Origin: Phycisphaerae bacterium
Lineage (GTDB): Bacteria > Planctomycetota > Phycisphaerae > UBA1845
DNA length: 14,045 nt
NCBI GenBank assembly: GCA_029260195.1
Contig: JAJDDS010000560.1
Location: 1 to 14,045, forward strand
Reading direction: 5' to 3'
Position numbers and translations under genes: made by a program. Positions within the stretch are counted from its first letter, which is position 1; each line of letters begins with the position of its first letter. Below are positions 13,488-14,045 of the stretch, in pieces. A model generated the notes under the pieces. That model saw nothing but the letters and a program-made list of their open reading frames with translations, was not told the DNA's origin and did no database searches.

Positions 13488-14045
13488 ATGATACGACCCG
13501 CCCGACTGACTCGTTCGTCACAGAACTTGATCGTGATCTCTGTGCTGGTCTGCGCGACGCACACGGTGCGCGCCGAGACCGTGCCGGGTGCGCGCCCGCA
13601 CCGCCCGCGGTCATTGTCTTTGGACCAGGACAGTGCGCCGCTCGATGATCTCTTGTTCGGCAACCCTGAGTTCGGCGTCGGTCCGGAACCCCGTGGCATG
13701 GCGATCGGCGATCTGAGCGGTGACGGGATTCCGGACATTGTCACCGTCAACCGCGAGTCGGGTGACGTATCCGTTTTGCTAAACCAAGGCGGCGCGGTGT
13801 TTGCGCCGGAAACGCGGTATCCTGTCTTTTCGCGACCCTTCGCCGTCGCGATTGGCGACGTCGATGGCGACGGCGATAACGATCTGGCGGTCGCGAACCA
13901 GGGACCCATTTTCATCGAGCGGTTTTTCGTAGCCGTGCTCATCAACGCTGGCGACGCGACGTTTGGAGAGCCCGTCTTACACCGCGTCGGGATCATCCCC
14001 CTGTCGCTCGCGCTCGCTGACCTGAACGGTGACGGCGCGTCGGAC
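13488..14045 (+). CDS. Second secreted FG-GAP/VCBS repeat protein, 3' end missing
   Basis: The frame runs 186 codons from the ATG at 13488 to the window edge without a stop. A signal peptide (hydrophobic core LIVISVLVCA, cut near VRA/E at residues 29-30) precedes three FG-GAP loops: GDLSGDGIPD (74-83), GDVDGDGDND (123-132) and ADLNGDGASD (177-186), spaced about 50 residues apart with strands such as VSVLLNQGG between them. This is the start of another calcium-binding beta-propeller. The ribosome site GGAG (13474-13477) is 10 bases upstream. Between them lies a tiny ATG-CGA-AAA-TGA frame that overlaps the start. Unlike the propeller protein at 6215, this one resembles the ASPIC/VCBS type with evenly spaced loops right from the N-terminus. 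Whether it also ends in a dockerin cannot be seen. Confidence 0.85.
   Translation, partial: MIRPARLTRSSQNLIVISVLVCATHTVRAETVPGARPHRPRSLSLDQDSAPLDDLLFGNPEFGVGPEPRGMAIGDLSGDGIPDIVTVNRESGDVSVLLNQGGAVFAPETRYPVFSRPFAVAIGDVDGDGDNDLAVANQGPIFIERFFVAVLINAGDATFGEPVLHRVGIIPLSLALADLNGDGASD

Overview
The window is high-GC bacterial DNA. The lineage looks like Planctomycetota (possibly Phycisphaerae or a relative). I infer this from long secreted FG-GAP/VCBS beta-propeller proteins, a dockerin type I-like pair of calcium loops in a protein with no cellulosome partner nearby, Pro/Ala-rich lipoproteins and a divergent pseudopilin. No rRNA or other taxonomic marker is present, so the assignment is soft. I saw no insertion sequence, CRISPR array, tRNA or phage gene.

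Left part (1-1655), minus strand: a partial WecA/TagO-type polyprenyl-phosphate HexNAc-1-phosphate transferase runs off the left edge. A MORN/YwqK-type repeat lipoprotein lies directly upstream of it, in the same direction. The pair suggests a cell-surface polysaccharide or envelope locus.

Centre-left (about 1727-5781), plus strand: three tightly packed genes encode a GT-C (ArnT/PMT-like) membrane glycosyltransferase, a biotin-protein ligase without the DNA-binding domain, and an unrecognised protein with about 12-13 membrane segments. The first two overlap as ATGA and the third starts on the base after the second stop, so they look translationally coupled.

Middle (5782-9058): a 433-base gene-poor leader holds a good sigma70-like promoter, two short palindromes and a possible 63-codon leader ORF. 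It precedes a 947-residue secreted protein with this order: signal peptide, seven FG-GAP calcium loops (probably a seven-bladed propeller), a jelly-roll-like region, an Ig-like (SbsA/Big_5-type) region, and a C-terminal dockerin-like pair. A strong hairpin terminator follows.

Right part (9341-13246), plus strand: a four-gene cluster encodes a GspG-like pseudopilin with a non-canonical cleavage site, a 95-residue exported or membrane-anchored small protein, a GspD/PilQ-family secretin with a long C-terminal extension, and a TPR lipoprotein that could be its pilotin. This is a partial type II secretion/type IV pilus-like module without ATPase or platform genes in view. A second FG-GAP protein begins at 13488 and runs off the right edge. 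Secretion genes set between two secreted propeller proteins suggest, but do not prove, that these proteins are its cargo or its surface partners.
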